Numbered from the stretch's first letter, positions 37,527 to 46,030 are shown. The stretch is 64,000 nucleotides of DNA from Pseudobdellovibrionaceae bacterium (GCA_019637915.1 JAHBUV010000001.1:2264565-2328564), one strand, 5' to 3'. Program-made: numbers and translations. The notes: generated from the sequence alone by a model not told the origin.

Positions 37527-38692
37527 GGCTTGGGTCCTGAGGGCAGAATCAGGGGTTCAATATGGCGCCGGACAGGCTCATGGCGCATCTTAAACATGAT
37601 TTCGTCCAGGAAGAAATGGGTTTGGGAAAAGGCGAGGGAGACGCATCCGAAGAAGACGATCCAGGCCATCTGATTGGGGAACATTTTGATCATTTGGTCG
37701 CCGAAAATAAAGAACCGCGTTTGGGCGAGAAGAATGACGGTCATCAGGATGAAAAGGGCGGGTCCCCAGTGGCGTCTGGTCCGGGCGGGGCCGGGCTTCA
37801 GCCTTTCGTTCTGATAAGAGCGTTTGAGCATGAAGTAACAGAGGAACGCGTGTTCGAAACTGTGCAGGATGAAATTACTGTAAAGAACCCAGGGATTGTT
37901 GAACCCGAAAAAACAAAATGGCCCCAGGCGGAGAAGGAAAAGCGCCTTGTTGGAGTTCGAGCTGCGGGGTTCCGCCAGCGCCAGGATCATATGAAGGCAG
38001 AAAAGCGCCACCGCGCATAAGGTGATGCCGTCCATGAGGAGGTTCAAAACGGCGCCTGGAGGGAGCACCACGGAGAGCATGAATTTCGTCAGGAGAACGA
38101 TGAAAAAGAGATGAAACGCTTTTTTCTGAGCGGCTTGCAGCGCGAGCGTTTTCGTGTCCGGAGGGCCATGCAGATCCCGCATTTTTTTATCGTAGATCAG
38201 GCTCAAGCCGTAAATTTGGCCGAGGATGTGCTTCAGGTTCCAGGCGACGGAGGTGATCGCGAGGGCGATGTAAGCTTCGCGTTTGTATTGGGTCCAGTGC
38301 TTTATGGACTCCAGGAAAAAGGCGAAGCCGCATAAAAAGACGAACAGGAAAAGAACGATCTTGTTTGTTGAAAGACCGAAGTGGCGCGACTCTTTCCACC
38401 AGGCCCTGACTTCGGGGCTGAGAAGCGGGAGCATGAAACTGAACGCGTTGTGAGTGAGGTTCAGCAGCAGGATGTTCAGAATGAAAGCGTTCAACGGGTC
38501 ATAAAAATCGGACTTTTGGGAAGAAGTCGGACCGGTGAGTTGGGTGATGATGACCATGAGCAGGAAAAACAAACCGCCGAGGATTTGAAGCGTTTCAAAA
38601 TAAGGCGGGAACAAGGAAACACGTCGCTGGAAAGCGGTCCGGGCGCCCTCCATACTTGACGGTGCATAAGACGTAGGCATACGATATATCAT
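37523..38692 (-). CDS. Multi-pass membrane protein of unknown family
   Basis: This protein of 389 residues or fewer has about nine membrane helices. Histidines occur at membrane edges (FILHSFEHAFLCYFMLKRSY) and the C-terminus reads HFFLDEIMFKMRHEPVRRHI, a His/Asp/Arg-rich tail that could hold a metal or active site. I recognise no named family with confidence. The first ATG (38692) abuts the divergent gene's ATG; ATGs at 38680 or 38653 are likelier if the facing promoter is used. The stop overlaps the PP-loop gene in ATGA. Confidence 0.7.
   Translation of the reverse strand: MIYRMPTSYAPSSMEGARTAFQRRVSLFPPYFETLQILGGLFFLLMVIITQLTGPTSSQKSDFYDPLNAFILNILLLNLTHNAFSFMLPLLSPEVRAWWKESRHFGLSTNKIVLFLFVFLCGFAFFLESIKHWTQYKREAYIALAITSVAWNLKHILGQIYGLSLIYDKKMRDLHGPPDTKTLALQAAQKKAFHLFFIVLLTKFMLSVVLPPGAVLNLLMDGITLCAVALFCLHMILALAEPRSSNSNKALFLLRLGPFCFFGFNNPWVLYSNFILHSFEHAFLCYFMLKRSYQNERLKPGPARTRRHWGPALFILMTVILLAQTRFFIFGDQMIKMFPNQMAWIVFFGCVSLAFSQTHFFLDEIMFKMRHEPVRRHIEPLILPSGPKP
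38656..38685 (+). promoter_or_regulatory. Promoter of the TRAP-receptor/Hint operon (apparently leaderless)
   Basis: TTGACG (38656-38661), 18 bases and TACGAT (38680-38685) end seven bases before ATG 38693. No ribosome-binding site is visible. Confidence 0.55.
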
Positions 38693-39742
38693 ATGAACAA
38701 TCGATTCCTCGGGCGAAGAGATTTTTTAAGAACAGCTCTTCTTGGGACGATCTCGGCTGCGGCCAGCGGTCAGCGTGGTCTGTTGGACTTTGGCCGTGGG
38801 GCGGGGGCGAAAAAGGAATTGCGCGTAGCCATCAGCGACTGGCTGCCCTCCTTCCTGGCGGATGGGATCAGGCACTCCTACCTGGCTCCTTTGTCGACGG
38901 CGCTGGGCGTGGAGCTGATTGTTTCTCGCGTCCCAAATCATGAGATGTTGCTGAATATTCCCGCGAGTCCTTACGACCTGTATGTCACTTCGGCGAGCTT
39001 TCACTCTTGGCTTCACAACGAGCATGTTTTCTTCGGACCTCTTCCCTACGGGCTGTCAAGAGAGGCGAAGACCGCATGGTTGGTATCCCACGAGGGACGG
39101 AGGCTGCAGGAGGAATTCTTCGGGCACATGGGGCTGACGCCTCACGTGCTGGGTGTCGGTTCCGATGTCGTCGGTTGCTTTTCAAGACGCGAGCTCCTGA
39201 CACCGGAAAGCCTGAAAAACGCCTCTATCGCCAATCGCGATGCCAGGTCCCAGTGGTTTCGCGGTCAGGGTATGCGCGTCCAAGCCCTGCTGCCGAAGCA
39301 ACAGGCCGACGCCCTGTCATCCGGACAACTGGATTTGTCCGAGATCCTGAGCCCGTCGGTTTCGAATTTTCTCGGGCCGAAAAACCTGACTGACCTTTCA
39401 TATTATATCTTTCCCCATGTGAAGACCGCCCCGACGGTTTTCGCTTTATGGAAGACGGATCATCTGGCGGAGCTTGCTCGGCGTGAGGGGGGACGGATAG
39501 AGCGTGTTCGGAACGATGCTCTTGAAGCCGTCAGCCGGCAGTGGTTGGATCATGAAGAGAGAGGCTTGCGGATGATCTCGGCGTCCTATAACGTGAAAGT
39601 GATGCCCGATGAAATCATTGAAGTCTTTCGAAAGCCCGCCATGACATACCGGCAATCACTCATGCGGCGCAGTCCGTTGGCATGGAGAATCAATCATGTT
39701 TATGAAAGATTCCCTCATTCAATTCAAGGTCTCATCGCATGA
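38693..39742 (+). CDS. Tat-exported TRAP-type (DctP-like) solute-binding protein
   Basis: This 349-residue protein begins with a twin-arginine signal (GRRDFLRTALLG, residues 7-18). The rest follows the extracytoplasmic receptor pattern of TRAP transporters, including FFGPLPYGLSREAKTAWLVS, ANRDARSQWFRGQGMRVQAL and a Trp/Leu-rich C-terminal half. The dctQ/dctM membrane subunits are missing here, so it may bind a ligand for another purpose. The stop overlaps the start of the Hint-domain gene (ATGA), a rare partnership. No ribosome-binding site precedes it. Confidence 0.75.
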   Translation: MNNRFLGRRDFLRTALLGTISAAASGQRGLLDFGRGAGAKKELRVAISDWLPSFLADGIRHSYLAPLSTALGVELIVSRVPNHEMLLNIPASPYDLYVTSASFHSWLHNEHVFFGPLPYGLSREAKTAWLVSHEGRRLQEEFFGHMGLTPHVLGVGSDVVGCFSRRELLTPESLKNASIANRDARSQWFRGQGMRVQALLPKQQADALSSGQLDLSEILSPSVSNFLGPKNLTDLSYYIFPHVKTAPTVFALWKTDHLAELARREGGRIERVRNDALEAVSRQWLDHEERGLRMISASYNVKVMPDEIIEVFRKPAMTYRQSLMRRSPLAWRINHVYERFPHSIQGLIA

Positions 39743-40428
39743 GCTCGGATTCCAACTCCAATAAAGCTTCTCCCAAGGTCCCGCCCTCCGAAATCGTTTT
39801 CGAATTTGAGAACCTGGATGGGACAACCCGCACGGAAACCCTGAAGCTGGAGGATGGCTGGTTGGTGGCCGGCGACTCCGCGGGCGGCAGCAGTAACTCG
39901 GGATGCGGTGGCGATTCGGGTTCCGGAAGCGGCGGTAACGACGGAGGCAACTGCGGCGGCGGCGGCGGAAAAGGCGGGGATGGCTCCTCCTGCTGTTTCA
40001 CGGCCGGAGTCCCGGTTCTTCTGGCCGACGGCAGGAGTGTCGCCATCGAGATGTTGAAAGCCGGGGACCGGATCGCCTCCATGGAAGGTCCCGCCAACAT
40101 GTTGCTTGAGATCATTCCGACTTTGTTGGGGGATCGTCAGCTTTTTGGTTTCAACGAGGAAGAGCCTTTTGTGACGGCGGAACATCCTTTTTGGACCCCT
40201 GAGGGCTGGAAATCAATCGATCCGGAGGCAACGAAGAAAGAAACCAGCAAAGTTTCGATCGTGGGGCCGTTGCGGGTCGGGGACCGTGTGATGCGCGATG
40301 GTGAATGGCTGGAGATCAGGGCCATTCACGAAAAGACATCACCGCGGGAGACCATCGTTTACAATATCATGCTCACCGGTGATCACACTTACCGCGCGAG
40401 CGGCTACCTGGTTCACAACAAGCATTAA
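39739..40428 (+). CDS. Gly/Ser/Cys-rich segment fused to an intein-like Hint domain; candidate TOMM precursor
   Basis: This 229-residue protein has no signal peptide. Residues 1-45 are a polar leader-like region (VFEFENLDGTTRTETLKLED). Residues 46-85 are almost only Gly, Ser, Asn, Asp and Cys (Cys56, Cys72, Cys85), very like the microcin B17 core in composition. A Hint domain starts at Cys86 (CFTAGVPVLLADG), with the TxxH motif TAEHPF (146-151) and the terminal DHTYRASGYLVHNKH (His226-Asn227). N-S shift at Cys86 could release the N-terminal part. The alternative is a structural Gly-rich linker before a Hint domain. It is ATGA-coupled to the TRAP-type receptor gene. Confidence 0.75.
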   Translation: MSSDSNSNKASPKVPPSEIVFEFENLDGTTRTETLKLEDGWLVAGDSAGGSSNSGCGGDSGSGSGGNDGGNCGGGGGKGGDGSSCCFTAGVPVLLADGRSVAIEMLKAGDRIASMEGPANMLLEIIPTLLGDRQLFGFNEEEPFVTAEHPFWTPEGWKSIDPEATKKETSKVSIVGPLRVGDRVMRDGEWLEIRAIHEKTSPRETIVYNIMLTGDHTYRASGYLVHNKH

Positions 40429-41558
40429 TCTTCGGCCGGGAAATCCCTTTTCCATTGTTCCAGCCCGCCTTCATAGAGAAGAATGTTTTGAAAGCCCATT
40501 CGCTGAAGGTGGATGGCGGCGACAAACGGGCGCCAGTCCTCGACGGCGTAGCCCATCAGAATGACCGGGAGTTTTTTGATCTTCGGCAGCAGATCCGCGT
40601 CGATCCGGGACGCGCGGCGAAGCTTCAGGACGGTCTCATCGGAAAAGTAAATATGGGGAAACGACTCGGGGGAACCCGCCGGGAAAAAAGGATCCCCGTC
40701 ATTCCACTGTAACAATCCTGTTTGTATCCAGGGTTTGCCCGAGAAAAATTGCTCGAAGTCCGTCAGATCGGACGGGCGGCCGATGTAATAGACCTTTTCC
40801 CCGCGCTTCATCGAGTCCCTCAGTTCTTGCGTGCCGATCCTTCGCGTTCCGGGCGGGAGGTTGCCGGGGTAAAGGTCGCGTTTGACGCTCGGGCCGCCGC
40901 GAATCCAGTGAATCGGCCGCCGAGTCGAGGTTCGGATCTTCCGCATGAGATCAACGGCGGCCATGGATTTCGGGCTTTCGCCGATCACGTAAACCGCCCG
41001 TGAGGGATTTGATCGGATCATTTTTTCGATGTCAGAATCGCTTTTTGCATGGATGGTTTTCAGCAGGCGATCGTATCTCGGCAGGGTCTTCAGCTCCTCT
41101 TGATAGCCCTTCCTGAAAACATCGAAAACCAAAGGGGTTTCAAAAGTCCAGGCGGTCTTGCCCGGCTGATAGATGACGATGGAGTCGCAAAAATCCATGC
41201 ACAGAGGGGCCAGAATGGATGATTGCGGCAGGCGCAGCGGGTCTTTGTTCACGGGAGTCACTTCCAGAATCCCCGGTTGGATCTGACGCAAAGACTTCAA
41301 CCAATAGCGGACGAAGGGATAAGATTTTCCGCCGACGGTTTTCATTTCGAGCACGAAACTGTTGGCTGAAGGGCCGCTGAGGCAGGCGCGGGATGACGGC
41401 GTTTTGACCTCGAAAGGGGCGGATCCCGCCCGCATTCCGGCGTCGATTTCAGGGGAGTTGAGAATGAAGTTCGCGGGAGTCGCGGCGGAGCAGGCCGAGG
41501 GGGGGATCTGAGCGGCCGCCGCGGGGGAGAAAATCATGATTGCGATTGCGGACCACAT
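40425..41558 (-). CDS. Exported rhodanese-like protein lacking the catalytic cysteine
   Basis: The start at ATG 41558 gives 377 residues with a signal peptide (MWSAIAIMIFSPAAAA); the longer frame from 41762 runs through the divergent gene and is rejected. The C-terminal segment VILMGYAVEDWRPFVAAIHL and LYEGGLEQWKRD has the rhodanese fold pattern, but the loop Cys is replaced (MGYAVEDW). A region with CMDFCDSIVIYQPG precedes it. It is a paralogue of the protein at 46031. It could be a persulfide-free binding domain. TATGCT with an upstream TTCACC lies five bases before the ATG. Its end overlaps the Hint gene. Confidence 0.8.
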   Translation of the reverse strand: MWSAIAIMIFSPAAAAQIPPSACSAATPANFILNSPEIDAGMRAGSAPFEVKTPSSRACLSGPSANSFVLEMKTVGGKSYPFVRYWLKSLRQIQPGILEVTPVNKDPLRLPQSSILAPLCMDFCDSIVIYQPGKTAWTFETPLVFDVFRKGYQEELKTLPRYDRLLKTIHAKSDSDIEKMIRSNPSRAVYVIGESPKSMAAVDLMRKIRTSTRRPIHWIRGGPSVKRDLYPGNLPPGTRRIGTQELRDSMKRGEKVYYIGRPSDLTDFEQFFSGKPWIQTGLLQWNDGDPFFPAGSPESFPHIYFSDETVLKLRRASRIDADLLPKIKKLPVILMGYAVEDWRPFVAAIHLQRMGFQNILLYEGGLEQWKRDFPAED

Positions 41559-41597
41559 TTGAGAGCATAACCTCACTTGCAAGGGCGGTGAATTGAC

Positions 41598-42548
41598 ATG
41601 AGCACGCCAGGAGCATCGGCCGGAAGAGACAAGCGGTGGTGCTTGAAACCCTTCGTTCATATCGGCTCCACCACGGACGATCAGATCATCTTTGTGTGTT
41701 TGGGGCAAAGAATTTCCTTGAAGAGCTCGGCGCCAAAGGATTGCGCGCTGGTGGTCGAACAATTGCGCTCGCCCAGAACCGCGGCTGAGATCCTCACGGC
41801 GTTGAGCGGTCGTTGGGACGAGGCGACCCTTCTCCGTTATTTATCGCTTTTGTCCGATCGCGGGCTGATCTTCGCGGAGGAGGGACGGACGAAGCCCGTC
41901 CCGGCGGACCATCCTTGGCGCGGGCTCTTCACGGCGTTTCCCGAAATTCCGTTTCAAGAGCGCCAGCTGGAGGCGTGGAATTCATTGAGTGTTCGTCTGA
42001 TCAGCCGCTGGGCTTTGCCCGAAGGTTTTTTCGGGGACGTTTCGCTCAGCCTGTGCGACCCCGATGATCCGGACGCGTCGACGCCTTTTGATGGCTTGAC
42101 GGTTTTCCTCGCTCCGGCGGCCGACAACGAAACCATGGAGCGCCTCAGCCGGCCTTTGTTCGACAGCGGGGCGCGGGTGTTGCCCGTGCTGTTGGACCCG
42201 TTCGGGGCGCTGCTCGCGCCTCTCAGCGGGGAGCCCGGGCGGCCTTGTTTGTCCTGCCTGTCGCGCCGGTCGCGGGCGAGGCGCGGGGGCGTGGACGCGC
42301 CGTTTGTGCCCCCGCGTTTATTGGACGAAGTGATCGAGGCCTGGTTGCCGACCTACTGGCGCCGCCTGGAATCCGTTTTACTCGAGGAGATGTTTAAAAT
42401 CCAAAGCGGCTTCATCCCGTCGGTTCTCCAGCACAAGGCGCTGATCTTCGATTTCATCAACCATCGGAGTTCCGAGGAGGATGTGTTTCCGGTCCCGGGC
42501 TGTTTTTGCAACACCGGATTTATTTTTCAAGACGAGGGGATCTTTTGA
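41598..42548 (+). CDS. TOMM E1-like (ocin-ThiF-type) leader-peptide-binding protein
   Basis: This 316-residue protein has an N-terminal winged-helix/RRE-like part (residues 15-95, ending LLRYLSLLSDRGLIFAEE) that in this family grips the precursor leader. A degenerate E1-like region follows, with a likely zinc site made of Cys217, Cys220, Cys302 and Cys304 (RPCLSCL, PGCFC). Such C-proteins present the substrate to the YcaO cyclodehydratase. AAGGGCGGTG precedes ATG 41598. Its stop overlaps the YcaO start (TTGA). The family call rests on motif order and context. Confidence 0.8.
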   Translation: MSTPGASAGRDKRWCLKPFVHIGSTTDDQIIFVCLGQRISLKSSAPKDCALVVEQLRSPRTAAEILTALSGRWDEATLLRYLSLLSDRGLIFAEEGRTKPVPADHPWRGLFTAFPEIPFQERQLEAWNSLSVRLISRWALPEGFFGDVSLSLCDPDDPDASTPFDGLTVFLAPAADNETMERLSRPLFDSGARVLPVLLDPFGALLAPLSGEPGRPCLSCLSRRSRARRGGVDAPFVPPRLLDEVIEAWLPTYWRRLESVLLEEMFKIQSGFIPSVLQHKALIFDFINHRSSEEDVFPVPGCFCNTGFIFQDEGIF

Positions 42549-43855
42549 TTTTCCACCTTGAGCTGGACAATCCTCTGCTGCGGTTCGTGGGGCCCCGCCT
42601 TTCCCCCGTGAAAAACCTGTGGGCCGAGGCGCCGGATCACGGGTTCGAACCATTGTGGGTCGTGGGGTGCGCGGTCGCGAATCCCTTGGCGCTCGGGGGA
42701 AGCGTCATCTGGCCGCCCGTTTCCGCGGGCCAGTCGGTTCACATCGAACGCGCGATTTTCGCCGCGATCGGCGAGGGGTTGGAGCGGCTGGGAGCGACGT
42801 GCCGGCCCGCCAACGCCGCCTTCCTGAGGGGAAGCCACTCGGAATTGAGCGAGGAGCACAACCTCTTCCCTCTGGACGGGATGAGACTTTTCTCCGAGGA
42901 GCAGACGCGGGACCCTTCCTTCAATTTGAAGAACATAGGGTCTTCGGACCGCATCGAATGGATCCGCGGAACGCAGTGGAAAGCTCAAGGCGAGGAGAAG
43001 GTTTACTACCCCTTCCCGCGGGTCTCTTTGAACCAATCCGTCGCCTATCCCTATGACATCACCACCACGAATGGACTGGCGGTGGGGCCGAACTGGGAGT
43101 GGGCCTTTGAAAAAGCCTTGGCTGAAGTCATCGAACGCGACGCCTTCCTGACCGCGTGGTGGTTAAAGAGACCGGCGCCGGTTTACGGGTACGAGGATCT
43201 TCGGGATCTGGACTTGGGACCCGTCTCCGACGCCGTCGAATGGTTGGGGGATCGGTTGTGGATTCTGGATTTCACGGAGCGGTGGAACATCCCCGCATTC
43301 ATCAGCGTTTTTTGGGGGCGGGACGGGGAGGACGAACCTCCGGTGATTTTGAGCGGAGGCTGCGGCCCGGACGCGAAGCGGGCGTTGCAAAAAGCGATCG
43401 AAGAGGGAACCCGCGTTTTCATCGGACAGATGAAGAATCGATCTCAAAAAACGTCGCGAAGGATTTTGCCTCCGTATGACGAGACTGTCCTGAATTTTGA
43501 TGACGGTATGCGACTCTACTTTTCGAGGGAAAACCGTTCTTGCGCGGAGTTTCTTTTGCAAGGTCCCCGTCCCGGGGGGAAAGTCCTCCGCGAGGTTTTC
43601 GCTGAGTATCCCTCGAAATCCGAGGTCGGGCCTTGGACATTTTTGAAAGACCGGGTTCTCCGGAAAGGCGCGCGGATCCTCGCCTTTGATCTGACCCCGA
43701 TCGACATGCATCTGGCGGGTTTGAAATTGGCCCGCATCGTTGTTCCCGAGGCGGTCCCTCTGAATGCCGCTCATCGGGCTCGCCCATGGGGATGCCTGGG
43801 ATTGCGCCGATTTGACATGAAAAACCTCAATCCAATGCCACACCCTTATCCTTAA
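42545..43855 (+). CDS. YcaO-domain cyclodehydratase
   Basis: TTG 42545, behind CGAGGGGAT and overlapping the previous stop, gives 436 residues. The YcaO ATP-site motifs are present: AAIGEGLERLGA (Glu77, Glu80, Arg81), ALAEVIERDAF (Glu194, Glu197) and the IEEG segment. The protein ends NLNPMPHPYP, the proline-rich PxPxP-type tail typical of azoline-forming YcaO enzymes. These enzymes use ATP to activate peptide amides so that Cys/Ser/Thr side chains cyclise to thiazoline or oxazoline. It lies between the E1-like partner and the dehydrogenase, as in TOMM operons. Confidence 0.92.
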   Translation: MIFHLELDNPLLRFVGPRLSPVKNLWAEAPDHGFEPLWVVGCAVANPLALGGSVIWPPVSAGQSVHIERAIFAAIGEGLERLGATCRPANAAFLRGSHSELSEEHNLFPLDGMRLFSEEQTRDPSFNLKNIGSSDRIEWIRGTQWKAQGEEKVYYPFPRVSLNQSVAYPYDITTTNGLAVGPNWEWAFEKALAEVIERDAFLTAWWLKRPAPVYGYEDLRDLDLGPVSDAVEWLGDRLWILDFTERWNIPAFISVFWGRDGEDEPPVILSGGCGPDAKRALQKAIEEGTRVFIGQMKNRSQKTSRRILPPYDETVLNFDDGMRLYFSRENRSCAEFLLQGPRPGGKVLREVFAEYPSKSEVGPWTFLKDRVLRKGARILAFDLTPIDMHLAGLKLARIVVPEAVPLNAAHRARPWGCLGLRRFDMKNLNPMPHPYP

Positions 43856-43861
43856 AAACAT

Positions 43862-44683
43862 ATGCCGATTTTGAAACCACCCCCGAAATTGATTCTCCCC
43901 GCTTTCGAACCGGATCCCGGTTTGGAATACCTGGAAAGCCAGCGCTCTTGGGAGCATCGAAAAAGCGAGGAAGAGCGGAAAGTCGCGGCGTTTTACCGGA
44001 AGCAACAGACGGACGGCGCGCTCGAGAGATCCAAAAAATACTCCCTGGCGGAGAAAGTCATCCTGAAGCCGTCCTGGGATCTTTTATCCAAATCTTTGGG
44101 GCAAGTCCTCGCCTCGAGGAAAACGACGTCCTCAAAGGCCTTGCGGCCTCTGAACTTCGCCGAGCTTTCGACTTTTTTGATGGCTTCCTCGGGTTTGCAG
44201 AGGAGTTTGCCCGGCGCGGATCCCTCGCGGGAATGGCAGAGGACGGTGCCTTCCGCCGGAGGACTTTATGGGGCGGAGGTTTATTTTTTCTGCCTCAACG
44301 TCGACGGGCTGCGGGAAGGCCTTTATCATTTCCAGCCCGAGGAAGGCGTTTTGGAGCGGCTGCCATGGAAGATCCAAGACGATGATCGTGATCTCGTTTT
44401 TTCGTCCGCCAACGCCCGGGAGGCGCAAAAAACCGCGTCCGGTCTGATCATGATCACGGGCGTTTTTCAGCGCCACCGTCGCAAGTACGGTCATCGGTAC
44501 CTCCGGTTCTGCATGTTGGAGGTCGGTTGCCTTTGCCAGAACATGGATCTCGCCGCGAACGCCATGGGCGCGGGACTTTGGCACCAGGGCGCGATCGACG
44601 AAGGACGCTCAAGAAGGCTTTTGCACGTCGATGGCCAGCAGGAAAGTGTTCTTCATTCCGCGCTGCTTTTGGGGGCGGGCTGA
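43862..44683 (+). CDS. SagB-type FMN-dependent thiazoline/oxazoline dehydrogenase
   Basis: This 273-residue nitroreductase-fold protein has the SagB signature: RTVPSAGGLYGAEVYFFCLN, YHFQPEEGVLERL, and RYLRFCMLEVGCLCQNMDL followed by AANAMGAGLW. SagB/McbC enzymes oxidise azolines to aromatic azoles with FMN. It starts six bases after the YcaO stop, so the three enzymes are one operon. The catalytic Lys-Tyr pair of McbC was not checked. The 3' end overlaps the convergent HTTM gene by 31 bases. Confidence 0.88.
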   Translation: MPILKPPPKLILPAFEPDPGLEYLESQRSWEHRKSEEERKVAAFYRKQQTDGALERSKKYSLAEKVILKPSWDLLSKSLGQVLASRKTTSSKALRPLNFAELSTFLMASSGLQRSLPGADPSREWQRTVPSAGGLYGAEVYFFCLNVDGLREGLYHFQPEEGVLERLPWKIQDDDRDLVFSSANAREAQKTASGLIMITGVFQRHRRKYGHRYLRFCMLEVGCLCQNMDLAANAMGAGLWHQGAIDEGRSRRLLHVDGQQESVLHSALLLGAG

Positions 44684-45978
44684 CAATTCCGCTGGCCTTC
44701 GATTGAAATCCGGGGGGCGCCGTCCTTTTCCGGAAACCAGTGCTTTTCAACCCGGACTGACGACAGCTTGAGCGAAAGGGCCCGCCGGCAAAAATGCTCG
44801 AAAAAAGCGTCCTGCACGATCCGCGGGGGGCGATGGGCGGTGCGAAACAAAAAAAGATTTTCCAGCTGATGATGCCACCGGTGGGACGGGTAAAGTCGGC
44901 TCGGCCAGGGGCGGCCCTGGTGTTCTGGGGACAGAAGATTGACGTGGATCCCGGGGTTTCCGTCATCCGCGCCCAGGATCCAGATCTCCGTTTTCATGGA
45001 GCCTTGGATGTTCGCCCAGAACCCCCAGGGACGGTCCCATCCAAGAGCTTGAAAAGGGGTGTGGAGCCCGTAGGTCTGAATGCGCCAGGGGAAAAGAAAA
45101 CGGCTCTGGCTCAGGAAAATCAAAAGAAAGATCAGCAGAGGAAGAAGATTGGAGCGAGCTCTCAGTCTTTGGGGAAGCGGTTCCGTGGGAGCTTGGCTCA
45201 GGAGGCTCGCCCCCCAGATGGAAGCGGCAAGCCAGGGGAAAAAGCCCAGTTCGAACAGGAACGCGTGGCTGAGATGGAAAAGCAGCAGAACGGCGGCCGC
45301 GACGGAGCGGACGCGGTTTTTCGAGCAAAGCGCGAGCGCGGGCAGGAAAATTTCGGCGATCGGGACAAGGGGGGAGAAAATTCCTGAAAACCAGGGTCGG
45401 GTTAAAAGGGATTCCGCCAACGGGGTCGTTTCCACCCCGCTCCAGCCGATCAGGCTCAGGGCCTCCCCGGAAAACCACGGCGCGCTCCACTTGACGTAAC
45501 CGGCGTGGAAATAAAGGGTGATCAGAAACCCGGAGAGAACGGCGCTCGCCACGCGGCTGGAAAATTTTTGAATCAGCAGGAAACCGAGAACGAGGGAAAG
45601 AAGGCTGTCGCCGCCGTAAAGCAGGAAAGGCTCGCGGTTCATCTGCGAAATGTGCAGCCAGAAAAGCAATCCGATGCAAAGAGCGGAGCGGGCGCGGACG
45701 AACAGCAGGACCGCGAGAACCCCTTGCAAAACCATCAGGGATTGATGAAAGACCGGCGCGTCCGCCCAGAAATGAGGGAGGATGAAGGCGAATTTCCCCA
45801 AAGGGGTGACGGAGGAGATGAGCTCGAGCGGAAGAACACCGGACTGAGTCAGGAAGTCTCGGATCAAAGACCAGCGGTCGAACAGGTCGGCAATGACGCA
45901 GATTGAAGCGGCTCGAGCCAGGAGCGCCAGGCTTTGGGCGTTCCATGAGAGAAAAAGGCCGTTTGATCTTCTTTCCAC
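44653..45978 (-). CDS. HTTM-domain membrane protein
   Basis: This 441-residue protein starts at GTG 45978 with no strong ribosome-binding site. It has about eight membrane helices. LHISQMNREPFLLYGGDSLL and YVKWSAPWFSGEALSLIGW match the HTTM pattern (the family of vitamin-K carboxylase-like and SdpB proteins), followed by a soluble C-terminal part. SdpB helps mature the SDP toxin in Bacillus, so a place in peptide maturation or export is conceivable. It is a clearer HTTM member than those at 30972 and 34041. It converges on, and overlaps, the SagB gene. Confidence 0.85.
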   Translation of the reverse strand: MERRSNGLFLSWNAQSLALLARAASICVIADLFDRWSLIRDFLTQSGVLPLELISSVTPLGKFAFILPHFWADAPVFHQSLMVLQGVLAVLLFVRARSALCIGLLFWLHISQMNREPFLLYGGDSLLSLVLGFLLIQKFSSRVASAVLSGFLITLYFHAGYVKWSAPWFSGEALSLIGWSGVETTPLAESLLTRPWFSGIFSPLVPIAEIFLPALALCSKNRVRSVAAAVLLLFHLSHAFLFELGFFPWLAASIWGASLLSQAPTEPLPQRLRARSNLLPLLIFLLIFLSQSRFLFPWRIQTYGLHTPFQALGWDRPWGFWANIQGSMKTEIWILGADDGNPGIHVNLLSPEHQGRPWPSRLYPSHRWHHQLENLFLFRTAHRPPRIVQDAFFEHFCRRALSLKLSSVRVEKHWFPEKDGAPRISIEGQRNCQPAPKSSAE

Positions 45979-45980
45979 TG

Positions 45981-46010
45981 TTCACCAGCCCGACATTTTG
46001 AAAATATAAA
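45981..46010 (+). promoter_or_regulatory. Promoter of the second rhodanese-like gene
   Basis: TTCACC (45981-45986), 18 bases and TATAAA (46005-46010) precede a GGAGGAGG ribosome-binding site and ATG 46031, leaving a short normal leader. Confidence 0.5.
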
Positions 46011-46030
46011 CGGATACCGGAGGAGGCGCA

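Larger units (their letters stand above)
38693..45978. other. Candidate TOMM/LAP biosynthetic cluster with Hint-fused precursor
   Basis: The region groups a Gly/Ser/Cys-rich Hint-domain protein (39739), an E1-like RRE protein (41598), a YcaO cyclodehydratase with a proline-rich tail (42545) and a SagB-type dehydrogenase (43862), the enzyme set known to turn Cys/Ser/Thr of precursor peptides into azolines and azoles. A receptor-like protein, a rhodanese-like protein and an HTTM membrane protein lie inside or at its edges. The last type recalls SdpB of the Bacillus SDP toxin system. No ABC exporter or dedicated protease is visible. The precursor assignment is inference. Confidence 0.65.

Noticed and set aside
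39739-40428. A splicing intein in a host gene
   Set aside because: The Hint domain ends the protein: after His226-Asn227 only two residues remain, so there is no C-extein to splice. Cleavage without splicing is more likely.
39739-40428. A polymorphic toxin in which Hint frees a C-terminal toxin
   Set aside because: There is nothing C-terminal to the Hint domain, no signal peptide, and no adjacent immunity-type gene in that arrangement.
41558-41762. Longer start for the rhodanese-like gene at 40425
   Set aside because: The extra 68 codons lie antisense to the start of the E1-like gene; ATG 41558 begins a good signal peptide.
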